Of a stretch of 64,000 nt of DNA, positions 42,832 to 51,127 are shown piece by piece. Origin of the DNA: Bradyrhizobium sp. 4 (GTDB lineage Bacteria; Pseudomonadota; Alphaproteobacteria; Rhizobiales; Xanthobacteraceae); the NCBI RefSeq assembly GCF_023100905.1, contig NZ_CP064686.1:5952001-6016000 (forward strand). Reading direction: 5' to 3'. Made by a program: the position numbers and the translations under genes. Under the pieces are notes generated by a model. The model was not told the origin of the DNA. It searched no databases and worked only from the letters and a program-made list of their open reading frames with translations. Positions within the stretch are counted from its first letter, which is position 1, and every line of letters begins with the position of its first letter.

Positions 42832-43671
42832 TCAGGCCCACGGCATCAACAGTTTCGCGATGCCGCGCATCATGAGGTCGAGCACGACGCCGGTGAGACC
42901 GAGCACGATCAGCCCCATGATCACGACGTCGGACAGCAGGAATTTTGCGGCGTCCCAGATCATCCAGCCGATGCCGGCGGATGCCGCGACGATTTCGGCG
43001 GCGACGAGAACGGTGTAGGTGAATCCGAGCGAGATGCGCATGCCGGCCAGAATCAGCGGTCCCGCCGCCGGCAAATAGACGTGAAACAGCAGGTGTCGCC
43101 GGGTCGCGCCGAGCGACTGGGCGGCGCGCACATAGACCGGGTCCACGCTGGTGACGGCCTGGATCGTCGAGATGACGATGCCCGGAAGACCGGCAAGAAA
43201 CAGCAGCGACAGCTTCGAGCTCTCACCGATGCCGAGCCACATCACCAGCAGCGTATAAAGTCCGAGCGGCGGCAATGGCCGGTAGAACTCGATCAACGGA
43301 TTGAGCAGCGCGCGTGCGTTGCGCGACACGCCCATGAGGACACCGAGCGGAATGCCGATCAGGCAGGCCAGCGTGAAGGCGGTGAGGATGCGATAGAGGC
43401 TTGCGCCGAGATGCTGAAGCAGGGTCGCGCCCTGATATCCCTTCGTCATCGTCTTGACGAACGCGGCCCAGACCGCCTGCGGCTTCGGCAGGAACAGCTC
43501 GTTGGCCCAGCCTCTCTCCGTGACAATGGCCCAGCCGGCCAGCAGCACGGCGACGGTCAGCGTCGAGAGCAGCACCGATCGCGAGACCTTCGGAAGCCGC
43601 AGCCGCAAGCTGCCGCGTCGCGTGCGATCCGGCGAGATTGGAATCGTCATGTGGGTCGCCTCGACGCTCAT
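42832..43671 (-). CDS. ABC transporter permease, taurine/sulfonate-like
   Basis: Inner-membrane permease of 279 residues with about six segments and the EAA loop seen as VRAAQSLGATRRHLLFHVYLPAAGP, which contacts the ATPase. It belongs to the SsuC/TauC group. The start overlaps the stop of the upstream deacylase gene by ATGA and the stop is 29 bp before the binding protein start. Confidence 0.93.
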   Translation of the reverse strand: MSVEATHMTIPISPDRTRRGSLRLRLPKVSRSVLLSTLTVAVLLAGWAIVTERGWANELFLPKPQAVWAAFVKTMTKGYQGATLLQHLGASLYRILTAFTLACLIGIPLGVLMGVSRNARALLNPLIEFYRPLPPLGLYTLLVMWLGIGESSKLSLLFLAGLPGIVISTIQAVTSVDPVYVRAAQSLGATRRHLLFHVYLPAAGPLILAGMRISLGFTYTVLVAAEIVAASAGIGWMIWDAAKFLLSDVVIMGLIVLGLTGVVLDLMMRGIAKLLMPWA

Positions 43672-44966
43672 GTCCGCACTCCCAGGATCTGCATGATGGT
43701 CAGCGCGTAGATCCGCGTCGCCATCACCGACTTGGTGATCGAGATGTTCTCGTTGTCGACGGCCCAGCCGTCTTCTCCGGGACCGAACGTCACCGCATTG
43801 ATGCCGGCTTCGCGGAAGCGGATCGTGTCGTTGAAGGCGTTCTTGCGGTTGACCCCGGGCTCGCGGCCCATCAGACGCCGGTAAACCGCGCGCAGGGAGC
43901 GGCAGGGCTCCTCCTCGACCGGCACCGGTTCGGTCGCGTTGACGAACAGCGAGCCGGGCACCTGGCGCACCTCCACCTTGACGTCGTTCACGCCGGCAAA
44001 AGTGTCCCGTCCGAGACGCTCGATGTCCGCAATCACGCTCGACAGCGTCATGCCGGGCACGATGCCGACCACGGCGAGTGTGATGGTGCAGGCATCCGGC
44101 GAAAACTGCATCTCGCCAGGCAGGCCGGACCGAATGCGCACCACGGCGCAGCAGGGCGGCGTATGTCCCATGAACTTGCTGGGGATATGCGTGAACGCCA
44201 TGTCCTTCAGTTTCGGCAACAGCTTTGCCGCTTCCATGATGGCGTTGACGCTGATGTCCGGTCGCCAGATGTGCGACTTGATCCCGTGAACGGTAAGCTC
44301 GATCAGGCAGTGGCCGGAATTGGCCACCGACAGGTTCATGCCCCAGTCCTTGTTGACGTCGCCCCAGGCGGTCGGCTCGGCGGTGATCTCGTAGTCGGCG
44401 GTAAGGCCAACCTTGTTCAACATGTAGATGGAGCCCTCGGTGCCGTTCCGCTCCTCATCGACGGTGTAGCAGCACATCAAGGTGCCATCGAACTTCACAC
44501 CCGCTTCGGTCAAGGCCTGCACTGCGAGCAACGATGCAGCGAGGTTGCCGCGCGTGTCGGACGTGCCGCGCGCATAGAGCAGATCGCCGTGGCGCGTCGC
44601 CTTGAACGGATCGAAATCCGTCATGTGCCATTTCTCGGGCTCGACGGCCGGATAGGTGTCGAGATGGTCGTTGAGAATGAGCGAAGGCGCGCCGTCCCGT
44701 CCCTTGAGCACGCCCAGCACGTTCGGCCGGTGCGGCTGCGCGCTGTGCTTGGTGACCTCCATACCGAGCGCTTCGAGCTTGCCCGCGACCAGCATCGAGA
44801 TCGCCTCTTCCTCGGCAGGCGGCAAATCGGGATCCAGCGGATTGCCGGAACGGGGCTGGCCGGTGCGGATCAGCTCGGACGCGAGCTCAAGCCAGCGCTC
44901 CTCCGTGATGCGCGACAGCACGCGCTGTTCGAGATCCGAATAAGGAGGGGTGACAGGCATCTGCAT
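43668..44966 (-). CDS. ArgE/DapE/M20-family deacylase
   Basis: Metalloenzyme of 432 residues. The metal site is visible as NDHLDTYPAVEP (His and Asp) and ARGTSDTRGNLAASLL (bridging Asp), with the catalytic Glu in DEERNGTEGS; the dimerisation domain (HGIKSHIWRPDISVNAIMEA) follows. It removes an acyl group from an N-acyl amine or amino acid. As the first gene of the operon with the importer and the amidase, it suggests catabolism of an imported N-acylated or amide compound. Confidence 0.9.
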   Translation of the reverse strand: MQMPVTPPYSDLEQRVLSRITEERWLELASELIRTGQPRSGNPLDPDLPPAEEEAISMLVAGKLEALGMEVTKHSAQPHRPNVLGVLKGRDGAPSLILNDHLDTYPAVEPEKWHMTDFDPFKATRHGDLLYARGTSDTRGNLAASLLAVQALTEAGVKFDGTLMCCYTVDEERNGTEGSIYMLNKVGLTADYEITAEPTAWGDVNKDWGMNLSVANSGHCLIELTVHGIKSHIWRPDISVNAIMEAAKLLPKLKDMAFTHIPSKFMGHTPPCCAVVRIRSGLPGEMQFSPDACTITLAVVGIVPGMTLSSVIADIERLGRDTFAGVNDVKVEVRQVPGSLFVNATEPVPVEEEPCRSLRAVYRRLMGREPGVNRKNAFNDTIRFREAGINAVTFGPGEDGWAVDNENISITKSVMATRIYALTIMQILGVRT

Positions 44967-45097
44967 GACGGGATCCGCTGGCTCACGGCGCCGGCAGCGC
45001 CGCTTCGTGGCAGCTTCCTCATTGCAGCGACCGTGCCAACTGCTGGAAAACCCCGAGGCGGCAGAGTTGTCTTCCTGACTTCAATGGCTTAGGCGAG

Positions 45098-45115
45098 ATT
45101 TGCGCATGCGCAAAT
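45098..45115. promoter_or_regulatory. 18-bp perfect palindrome, operator candidate
   Basis: ATTTGCGCATGCGCAAAT reads the same on both strands and sits 132 bp upstream of the deacylase/importer/amidase operon start. With no loop it is a protein-binding site rather than an RNA hairpin. The half ATTTGCGC recalls TTTGC/GCAAA sites of several HTH regulators; the regulator is not identified. Confidence 0.6.
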
Positions 45116-45198
45116 TTTTGCGCTCGAGACGCGCTCTGCCGAAGACGCGACGCCGGCTGAACAGGCTGGGGTCAGCGCGAAGCCGGCCGGCGTGGGGT

Positions 45199-45271
45199 CG
45201 TAGCCCGCACCCAGCGAAGCGGAATGCGGGAACACCTTCCCTATTGCGCTGCCCGTAATCCAGGCTACGGG
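45199..45271. repeat. Intergenic hairpin repeat, family E
   Basis: Left part cgtagcccgcacccagcgaa, right part cccgtaatccaggctacggg; GTAGCC pairs with GGCTAC and CCCG with CGGG. The gtagcccg...cgaagcg...gggctac style is common between Bradyrhizobium genes. One copy in this window. Confidence 0.65.
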
Positions 45272-45284
45272 CCACGCGCGATCC

Positions 45285-46475
45285 TCAGTCGTCGGCGTAC
45301 TCGTCCTCTTCGTGCTTTCGCGCCATGCTCTTGCGCGTCCCCAGCGAGCCGGTCACGGAGGGATCGCGTGCATTCGCATAGGGATTGCGCCCGCCCGCTC
45401 GCGCGGCAACCTCTTCGCCGGAGACGGCGGCGGGCTGGCAGATCAGGCGGCGGCTGGCGCGGCGCATCAGATCGACGTGGATGTGATCGTAATGATAGAC
45501 GTTCGAGCCCGGCGCCAGCACCGTGGTGAAATGCACGCAGGCGCCCGACTGCACGTCGCGCAGGAATCCCTGCTCTTCCGGCATGCCGCGCCAGCCATCC
45601 TTCACGGTGACGCGGCGGCCGTCGGCGAGCACGAAGGCGGCGATGTCGAGCGCATTGCCGAAGGCGTGCTCGGAAATATGGGCATGCGAATTGCCGTTCA
45701 TGCCGCGGCAGGAATAGGCGGAGATCTGCTTGATCTCCGCGACGCGGGTGCCGAACCAGCGCATAGCCGAGGGCTGCACGGTGTCAGCAAGCCAGCGGTC
45801 GAGCTCGGACACGATCGGACAGGCCAGCGTCGCAACCGGCTTGATCGCAACAGGGCCGACGGCGGTGACGGGATCGCCCCGTGCCGGACCAAGACGCGGC
45901 GGCGGCTGCTGCGCGGGCGCCTGCGAGTACGGCGCCGGCCGCGCCGGATAGCTCGGCGCATTCATGTAGCGCGACGCACCCGCGGCATCGGTGCCCTCGG
46001 GCGGCAGGTCGATCTCGTCCTCCTGCTGCGCCACGCCTGGCGCGTTCAGAGGCATTGGACCAGGGGAAGCGCCATAGCCGGAGGGCTGACGCACCGCGCT
46101 CTCGGGATAGTTTGAGCGTTGCGGATAGTTCTGGCTCTGCGGGTAATTCGATCGCGGCTGCGTCACCGGCCAGCGCGGCTGGTTGCCAATGCTCCCGGGC
46201 GGTCGCAAATCCTCATCGGCAAAGCCGTAGCTGCTCGAGCCTTCGCCGAGGGCGGCGACCTTGAGCGGAAACTCGGCGCCGCACATGCCCGGCCCGGAGA
46301 TCGGGTCGATGCGGACGAGATCCGGCCCTTCTTTCACCGCGCCTGATTTCAGGCATGCGGCTTCGGCCTCGGCCCGCCACGGTTCACGTTCGGCCTGGAA
46401 GACGCCGCGTCCGCAACCCGCTAACGAAACAAGGACGATGGAGCCGACAAGATACAAACGAACTCCGCGCGTCAT
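45285..46475 (-). CDS. Extensin-like family lipoprotein
   Basis: Protein of 396 residues. A lipobox LAGC at about residues 18-21 gives a lipoprotein. A disordered Pro/Gln/Ser/Tyr-rich stretch (about 90-210, with repeats like NYPQSQNYPQRSNYPES) leads to the C-terminal extensin-like domain. That domain carries SEHAFGNALDIAAFVL and YHYDHIHVDLM, which resemble the zinc ligands (HxxxxxxD and HxH) of M15 D,D-peptidases, so peptidoglycan processing is likely. Four Cys are suitable for disulfides. Confidence 0.88.
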   Translation of the reverse strand: MTRGVRLYLVGSIVLVSLAGCGRGVFQAEREPWRAEAEAACLKSGAVKEGPDLVRIDPISGPGMCGAEFPLKVAALGEGSSSYGFADEDLRPPGSIGNQPRWPVTQPRSNYPQSQNYPQRSNYPESAVRQPSGYGASPGPMPLNAPGVAQQEDEIDLPPEGTDAAGASRYMNAPSYPARPAPYSQAPAQQPPPRLGPARGDPVTAVGPVAIKPVATLACPIVSELDRWLADTVQPSAMRWFGTRVAEIKQISAYSCRGMNGNSHAHISEHAFGNALDIAAFVLADGRRVTVKDGWRGMPEEQGFLRDVQSGACVHFTTVLAPGSNVYHYDHIHVDLMRRASRRLICQPAAVSGEEVAARAGGRNPYANARDPSVTGSLGTRKSMARKHEEDEYADD

Positions 46476-46666
46476 GCACGCACGTTCGGTGAATTTACTT
46501 AAAGACTCTTCAACGTGTTGATTTCAGTGTTCTTTAACCATGTCAGCTCGCGCGAGCAGCGGCCCCTGCCCCGACGAGCGACAGCAAGGCTGACTTTTCC
46601 GAAAAGAGACACTCTGTTAACCATGACGTCCTCGCGCAAGGCGGCGCGAGCAGCGGGAGCGACCTC

Positions 46667-46750
46667 ATGACGTTCGCCGGGAGACTGAGCGTTATCACCG
46701 CGTACCTCGCCATGGCCTTTGTCGGCGCCATCGTGCTCGGCATGATCTAG
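46667..46750 (+). CDS. 27-codon membrane peptide ORF
   Basis: ATG at 46667 with GGGAG 8 bp upstream encodes MTFAGRLSVITAYLAMAFVG followed by AIVLGMI. A short basic/polar start and one hydrophobic helix fit a single-pass membrane micropeptide. A 15-codon frame (46623-46670) ends in a TGA overlapping this ATG. It lies between two minus-strand genes, running toward the convergent 3' end of the DUF2147 gene. Function unknown. Confidence 0.5.
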   Translation: MTFAGRLSVITAYLAMAFVGAIVLGMI

Positions 46751-46781
46751 CGGCTTCAGCCGGAGGTATCGAACGCGTCCC

Positions 46782-47630
46782 TTACGACCGCGCGCTCCAC
46801 TGCCGCGACGTCGTGATCAGCTTCTCCGGCCGCTCTTCGGCTCGCGTCCAGTCGTTGCCGGAACACCAGAAATGGCCCAGTGCGCAGGCTTCGACGTGGA
46901 GCTTGCCGGAGTTCTTCAGCGTCATCGTCGCATAATAGGTGCTGCCGCTGGAGCGACTGTAGATGTTGCCGGTCCAGACCTCGTGCGTTTTCGGTTTCAT
47001 GTTGACGAGCACGCTCTCGCCCCTGGTCGATGCTTCCGTCAGCGCGAAGCCGCACAGTGCCGGTCCGCAGCGTTCGATGCGAACCGTGCCCTTGGCGCCT
47101 GCGCTCTCCCATTCGCCGAGCGGCAAATAGGCGAGTTCGTCGTCGCTGCGCTCAGGGCTCGTCACCGCCTGCTCGAGCACCGGCCTCGGCGAAACGACCG
47201 GCGCCTCCATGCGCGGCGGATCGATCGCGACGGTCTTCGGCGGATCCGTCCGCGGTAGCTCGACCCGTGGCGGATTGGAGCTTGGCGCCGGCGGCAGGAC
47301 AACTGGCTGCGACGTCGTCGAGGCAAGGACAGGAGCCGCCGGCGCCGGTGGAGGCGCGACCGCAATGGCTGGCGCCGGCCTGACCGGAGCCACGGGATAG
47401 AGCGGCTGCGGCGGCGGTAGCACCGGCGTCGGCGCCGGTGTCGTATCGACGTCCGGCCGAAAGCTGCGATGGGAGGAAACCGCGACACAGGAAGCCGATC
47501 GGCAATTCCTGGGCGACTCGACCTGGAATCGATGACCGCCGATCGAGAACGCGTAGGATCCGGCCTCGGCTGCGGGCGCAATCGCCATCAGCGCGATCAA
47601 GGTGCCAAGCGAAGTCACAAGCCGCATCAT
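46782..47630 (-). CDS. Secreted DUF2147-domain protein with Pro-rich linker
   Basis: Protein of 282 residues. Signal peptide MMRLVTSLGTLIALMAIAPA-AEA, a short conserved N-terminal block (YAFSIGGHRFQVESPRNCRSASCVAV), a Pro/Ala/Val linker of about 120 residues, then a DUF2147 domain (GEWESAGAKGTVRIERCGPALCGFAL, VLVNMKPKTHEVWTGNIYSR, GNDWTR). It shares all three blocks with the divergent gene at 47826, so the two are paralogues. ATG 47630 or 47627; longer frame upstream lacks signals. Confidence 0.85.
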   Translation of the reverse strand: MMRLVTSLGTLIALMAIAPAAEAGSYAFSIGGHRFQVESPRNCRSASCVAVSSHRSFRPDVDTTPAPTPVLPPPQPLYPVAPVRPAPAIAVAPPPAPAAPVLASTTSQPVVLPPAPSSNPPRVELPRTDPPKTVAIDPPRMEAPVVSPRPVLEQAVTSPERSDDELAYLPLGEWESAGAKGTVRIERCGPALCGFALTEASTRGESVLVNMKPKTHEVWTGNIYSRSSGSTYYATMTLKNSGKLHVEACALGHFWCSGNDWTRAEERPEKLITTSRQWSARS

Positions 47631-47825
47631 CGGCGCCTCCCTCTGTGTGGCGACGAGGTTACGCGGATGGGATCGCGGTCGAATGTGCGCTGCGTCACCC
47701 AGCGGCCGCGAGCCGTTGTGATGTCTATCACAGAACGTCCGGTCAGCCCGGCGTAGGGTCGAACCACGCTTCATCCACCCGCGACTTCAGTCCCATCGGG
47801 ACCCACACATTCTTCGGAGGTTGTC

Positions 47826-48602
47826 ATGAACAAGCTCACCATCGCCGCCACCGCTCTCTTCCTCGCGTCCACCGCCGCCGCGCATGCCGGCAATGCGATC
47901 TCGTTCCAGATCGAAGGCCAGAACATCCGCATCGAGACGCCGCGCAACTGCGCCTCGCTCAACTGCGTGACCATCGTGGCGCCGGGCTTGTCGGACAAGC
48001 CGATCAAGCTGAACAACATCAACCTCAAGGGCCTTGGCTCCAGCTCCAAGGACGACGACGTCGATACCACGCCGGCTCCGGCCACGACCGCGCAGCCGGC
48101 GCCGGCTCCGGTGCTGCAGCAGCCCGCGCAGCAGGCGCCGGTGCAGGCGACCGCCCCTGCAGCGCCCGCTATCGCGGCACCGAGCACGACGATTGCCGCT
48201 GCTCCGTCCACCGGCTACGACGCCACGACACAGACCGCGCCCGCTGCTGCGCCCGCGCCCGTCGCGGTTGCTCCGGCCCCCGCTCCGGCTCCGGTCGCCG
48301 CCGCGCCTGTTGCGGTTGCCAACACGCCGATCGGCGTCTGGGCCACCGAAGAGAACAAGGGCAATGTCCGCGTCGAACAGTGCGGCGTCAATCTCTGCGG
48401 CTACGCCGCGAAGACCAATGAGCGCATCCTGATCAACATGAAGCCCGACGGCGCGAAGTGGAGCGGGCGCATCCACGATCCCGACTCCGGCCGCAATTAC
48501 GACTCGACGATCGCGATGAAGGGCCCGAATGCAATGCGTGTGCAGGGCTGCGCCTTCGGCGGCATGTTCTGCGGCGGCCAGACCTGGAAGCGCGTGAGCT
48601 GA
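47826..48602 (+). CDS. Secreted DUF2147-domain protein with Ala/Pro linker
   Basis: Protein of 258 residues. Signal peptide MNKLTIAATALFLASTAAAHA, conserved block ISFQIEGQNIRIETPRNCASLNCVTI, an Ala/Pro-rich linker (about 80-175) and a DUF2147 domain (GVWATEENKGNVRVEQCGVNLCGYAA, ILINMKPDGAKWSGRIHDPDSGRNY, GGQTWKRVS). Its ribosome-binding site is GGAGG. DUF2147 proteins are periplasmic and of unknown function. It is divergent from its paralogue across 195 bp. Confidence 0.87.
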   Translation: MNKLTIAATALFLASTAAAHAGNAISFQIEGQNIRIETPRNCASLNCVTIVAPGLSDKPIKLNNINLKGLGSSSKDDDVDTTPAPATTAQPAPAPVLQQPAQQAPVQATAPAAPAIAAPSTTIAAAPSTGYDATTQTAPAAAPAPVAVAPAPAPAPVAAAPVAVANTPIGVWATEENKGNVRVEQCGVNLCGYAAKTNERILINMKPDGAKWSGRIHDPDSGRNYDSTIAMKGPNAMRVQGCAFGGMFCGGQTWKRVS

Positions 48603-48638
48603 CGCCGCAGGTGTCGTCTCCAACACATGCACATTCTT

Positions 48639-48724
48639 CGTCATGCCCGGGCTTGTCCCGGGCATCCACGCTCTTAGTCCCGCGCTTAAAGGCGTGGATG
48701 GCCGGGACAAGCCCGGCCATGACG
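48639..48724. repeat. Palindromic intergenic repeat, family A copy 2
   Basis: Left arm cgtcatgcccgggcttgtcc onward, right arm ggccgggacaagcccggcca followed by tgacg. It is nearly identical in both arms to the copy at 10169-10255 but has a different central loop. It lies just after the DUF2147 gene and inside the open frame upstream of the FecR-domain gene. Confidence 0.9.
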
Positions 48725-48864
48725 GTGGAGAGGCTTGGCCACAAGCTAACGTCGCGTACCATTTGAACGTTCGCCGCCCCCGTGCGATAGACATTCATCC
48801 GCCGTTCAGCTGTACGCGGCTGATATCGGTCGATCTCGCCTCGCGTTTCTCACCGGGACTCTTC

Positions 48865-50337
48865 GTGACATTTATCGTGGCCTGGCGCCGCTTCATGTTC
48901 GCGCTTGCGCTGCTGGCGTTGCCGCCGGCCGGGGCGAGCGTTGCGTTCGCATCCGATGCGATCGAGCTTGCGCAGGCGCAGCCAGAAGCGCAACCGTCGC
49001 CCGCCCCCTCGCCGACGCCATCGGCTTCACCCGCTCCCCCGACCGAAGCGCAGCCCGCCGCCGTCGAGCCGATCGGCAACGTCGCGACGGTGACGGGCAT
49101 CGCGACCGTGATCCGCGACAAAAATTCCTATCCGCTACGCGTGCGCGACGACATCTTTCTCAACGACGTCGTGCAGACTTCGTCGAACTCATCGCTCGGC
49201 ATCACCTTCAACGACGCGACCACGTTCAACCTCTCGGCCAGCGCAAAAATCACCATCGACACTTACGTCTATGAGGACGGCGGCAAGCAGAACGCAGGCA
49301 TCTTTGACATCGGCAAGGGCACGGTCGCCTTCGTCGCGGCGGCGGTGGCAAAGACCGGCAACATGAAGATCACGACGCCGACGGCGACGCTGGGCATCCG
49401 CGGCACCACGGGCGTCGTCGACGTGCCGGAAGGCGCGGCCGCGAACAAGACCAACAACGTCAACATCAAGCTCTATCCCGACGCCGACGGCCGGGTCGGA
49501 CACATCGACGTCGACGACCGCACGAGCGGGACGCGGCTCGGCGCGCTGACGCAAGGCGCGAGCGGTTTTGCGATCCGGCCGGGCGCAGCCGCGGCCGGCG
49601 TCATGCGCTTTGCCGCGGTGCCGATCACGATCGCACCACAGCAGATCGCGCGCGACCGCGGCTTCGTCAGCCAGGTGCATCTGGCGCAGACTACGGGCCG
49701 GCAGATCGTCACCGAGCAGCGCGACTTCCGCCGCGCCAATCCGACCGCGAGCCCGCGCATTCCGCGGCCGTTCCAGCCGCCGCAACAGCAACAATTGCGG
49801 CCAAACACGGCGCCAGGACAACAGCCACAACAGCCCCAGCGGCCGAACGGTCAGCCCGGTCAGAACAACCGTCCGGGGCAGCAACAGCCAGGCACGCCAG
49901 GCCGTCAAGGCAGCCAGCCGCCGCAGCGGCAGGGCCAAGCGCCGGGCCAAGGCGGCGCCGTGCAGCCCGGTACGCCGCGCGTGGGTCAGGGTCAGCAGCA
50001 ACAAGGCCAGAAGCAAGGCGCGGGACGTCCGGCAGGCCTACCGCGCGCCGGTCAAGGCACGCAGCCTGACGGCAGGCCACAAAACCAGCCGCAGCGCGGT
50101 GGACAGATTCCGACGCAGCCCGGCGGAGTCGCGCCGCAGCAGCCGGCCGGAACGCAGCAGCAGCCCCACGTGCAGCCGCAACTTCCGCGCACCGGCATGC
50201 AGCCGGGGCAGCCGCCCGCCGCTCAACCTCCGGGCATGCAGCGCCCGGGCGGATTCCAGCAGCGCCTCCCCGCCGCGCAACGTCCCGTAGCGCCGCGAAG
50301 GCCAGCGCCAGTTCCGAAGGAGAAGGAGCGGCGATGA
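48865..50337 (+). CDS. Secreted FecR-domain protein with Gln/Pro/Gly-rich tail
   Basis: Protein of about 490 residues. GTG 48865 with GGGA upstream gives a signal peptide (VAWRRFMFALALLALPPAGA, cleavage near VAFA); ATG 48895 is an alternative. A Pro-rich spacer leads to a FecR domain (GNVATVTGIATVIRDKNSYPL to GTRGTTGVVD-like text, about 70-230). The last 190 residues are low-complexity Gln/Pro/Gly/Arg. It lacks a membrane anchor and has no FecI or TonB receptor gene beside it, so it is more likely a secreted or surface protein than a classical signal transducer. Confidence 0.82.
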   Translation: MTFIVAWRRFMFALALLALPPAGASVAFASDAIELAQAQPEAQPSPAPSPTPSASPAPPTEAQPAAVEPIGNVATVTGIATVIRDKNSYPLRVRDDIFLNDVVQTSSNSSLGITFNDATTFNLSASAKITIDTYVYEDGGKQNAGIFDIGKGTVAFVAAAVAKTGNMKITTPTATLGIRGTTGVVDVPEGAAANKTNNVNIKLYPDADGRVGHIDVDDRTSGTRLGALTQGASGFAIRPGAAAAGVMRFAAVPITIAPQQIARDRGFVSQVHLAQTTGRQIVTEQRDFRRANPTASPRIPRPFQPPQQQQLRPNTAPGQQPQQPQRPNGQPGQNNRPGQQQPGTPGRQGSQPPQRQGQAPGQGGAVQPGTPRVGQGQQQQGQKQGAGRPAGLPRAGQGTQPDGRPQNQPQRGGQIPTQPGGVAPQQPAGTQQQPHVQPQLPRTGMQPGQPPAAQPPGMQRPGGFQQRLPAAQRPVAPRRPAPVPKEKERR

Positions 50338-50342
50338 CTTTC

Positions 50343-50483
50343 TTCCTTCTCCCCTTGTGGGAGAAGGTGGCGCGAAGCGCCGGATGAGGGGTTCTCACCG
50401 CGAATCCATTGCGACAGCTTCGCGCGTGGAGAGACACCCCTCGCCCCTTGTGGGAGAGGGTGCACCGTCAACGCGGGGCGAGG
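50343..50483. repeat. Intergenic hairpin repeat, family C
   Basis: Begins ccttctccccttgtgggagaagg (CTTCTCCC/GGGAGAAG hairpin) with cgcgaagcgc, and contains a second variant cgccccttgtgggagagggt near its right end. Two related modules are therefore arranged tandemly between the FecR-domain and NUDIX genes, where they could serve as a bidirectional terminator. Confidence 0.8.
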
Positions 50484-50493
50484 TGAAGAAAAC

Positions 50494-51060
50494 TCACGCG
50501 TCACCGCGCAGCCAGGCCTTCACCTTCTGCAACAGACCGTGCCGCAACTCGCCGACCGAAGCCGCTTCGGCTGGCGTCAGCGTCTGCAAGGCTGCATCGA
50601 CATCCTCGGTCGCGAGCGGCGATCTGACGTCGGCATCCCCCGGCGCAAGCCCAGCGGCCGCGAGCGCGATCGGGCCAACCTGGGTCAGGAACACGCGCTC
50701 GTCCTCGCGCGACAGGCGCCCGAGCGCGTCTTCCAGCGTCAGCCAGTCGACGGCCTTGATGTCGTTCATCAGCTTGCGGACCGGACCGTCCCCGGCCTCC
50801 ATGCGCCAAAAATGCACGACCTTTGAACGTCCGCCCGACTGGTAGACGAGTGTGCCCAAAAATTCGTGGATGGTGACGTCGTGACCGGTCTCTTCCAGCA
50901 CTTCGCGATGCGCGGCTTCTCTCGGCGTTTCGCCGTCGTCGAGCTTGCCCTTGGGCAAGACCCATTCGTTGCGCTTGCGCTGGCGCACGACGGCAATCAG
51001 CGGCGGCGCACCTCGCCGCAGCACAATACCACCCGCCGCCATGACCGGCGCCCGTGCCAT
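50494..51060 (-). CDS. NUDIX hydrolase
   Basis: Hydrolase of 188 residues. The Nudix box GKLDDGETPREAAHREVLEETG (split: GKLDDGETPREAAH and REVLEETGHD) lies at about residues 38-60 with the metal-binding REVLEE intact. GGIVLRRGAPPLIAVVRQRKRNEWVLPKGK resembles diadenosine-polyphosphate or MutT-like members. ATG 51060 and a GTG one codon upstream are equivalent starts. A C-terminal extension of about 60 residues is not recognised. Confidence 0.9.
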   Translation of the reverse strand: MARAPVMAAGGIVLRRGAPPLIAVVRQRKRNEWVLPKGKLDDGETPREAAHREVLEETGHDVTIHEFLGTLVYQSGGRSKVVHFWRMEAGDGPVRKLMNDIKAVDWLTLEDALGRLSREDERVFLTQVGPIALAAAGLAPGDADVRSPLATEDVDAALQTLTPAEAASVGELRHGLLQKVKAWLRGDA

Positions 51061-51127
51061 CACCCAATCCGTCGTCGCAGAAACGTCCCCACGAACGATA
51101 TAGGCAGCCGACGCGGCAGATTGAAGG

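Larger units (their letters stand above)
44967..45284. other. Intergenic region with palindrome and repeat
   Basis: 318 bp between the deacylase operon start and the 3' end of the extensin-like gene. It contains an 18-bp perfect palindrome (45098-45115) and a hairpin repeat (45199-45271), listed separately. A 64-codon minus-strand frame across it is judged spurious. Confidence 0.6.

Noticed and set aside
45081..45275. 64-codon minus-strand frame between the deacylase and extensin-like genes
   Set aside because: It is formed largely from an intergenic repeat and the palindrome, with an Arg-rich low-information sequence and no ribosome-binding site.
46543..46743. 66-codon minus-strand frame over the 27-codon ORF
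   Set aside because: No ribosome-binding site or motif, and it overlaps the better supported small ORF on the other strand.
48643..48864. N-terminal extension of the FecR-domain protein
   Set aside because: The extra codons translate a family A palindromic repeat (GIHALSPAL, DGRDKPGHDG), a typical artefact; a signal peptide begins after it.
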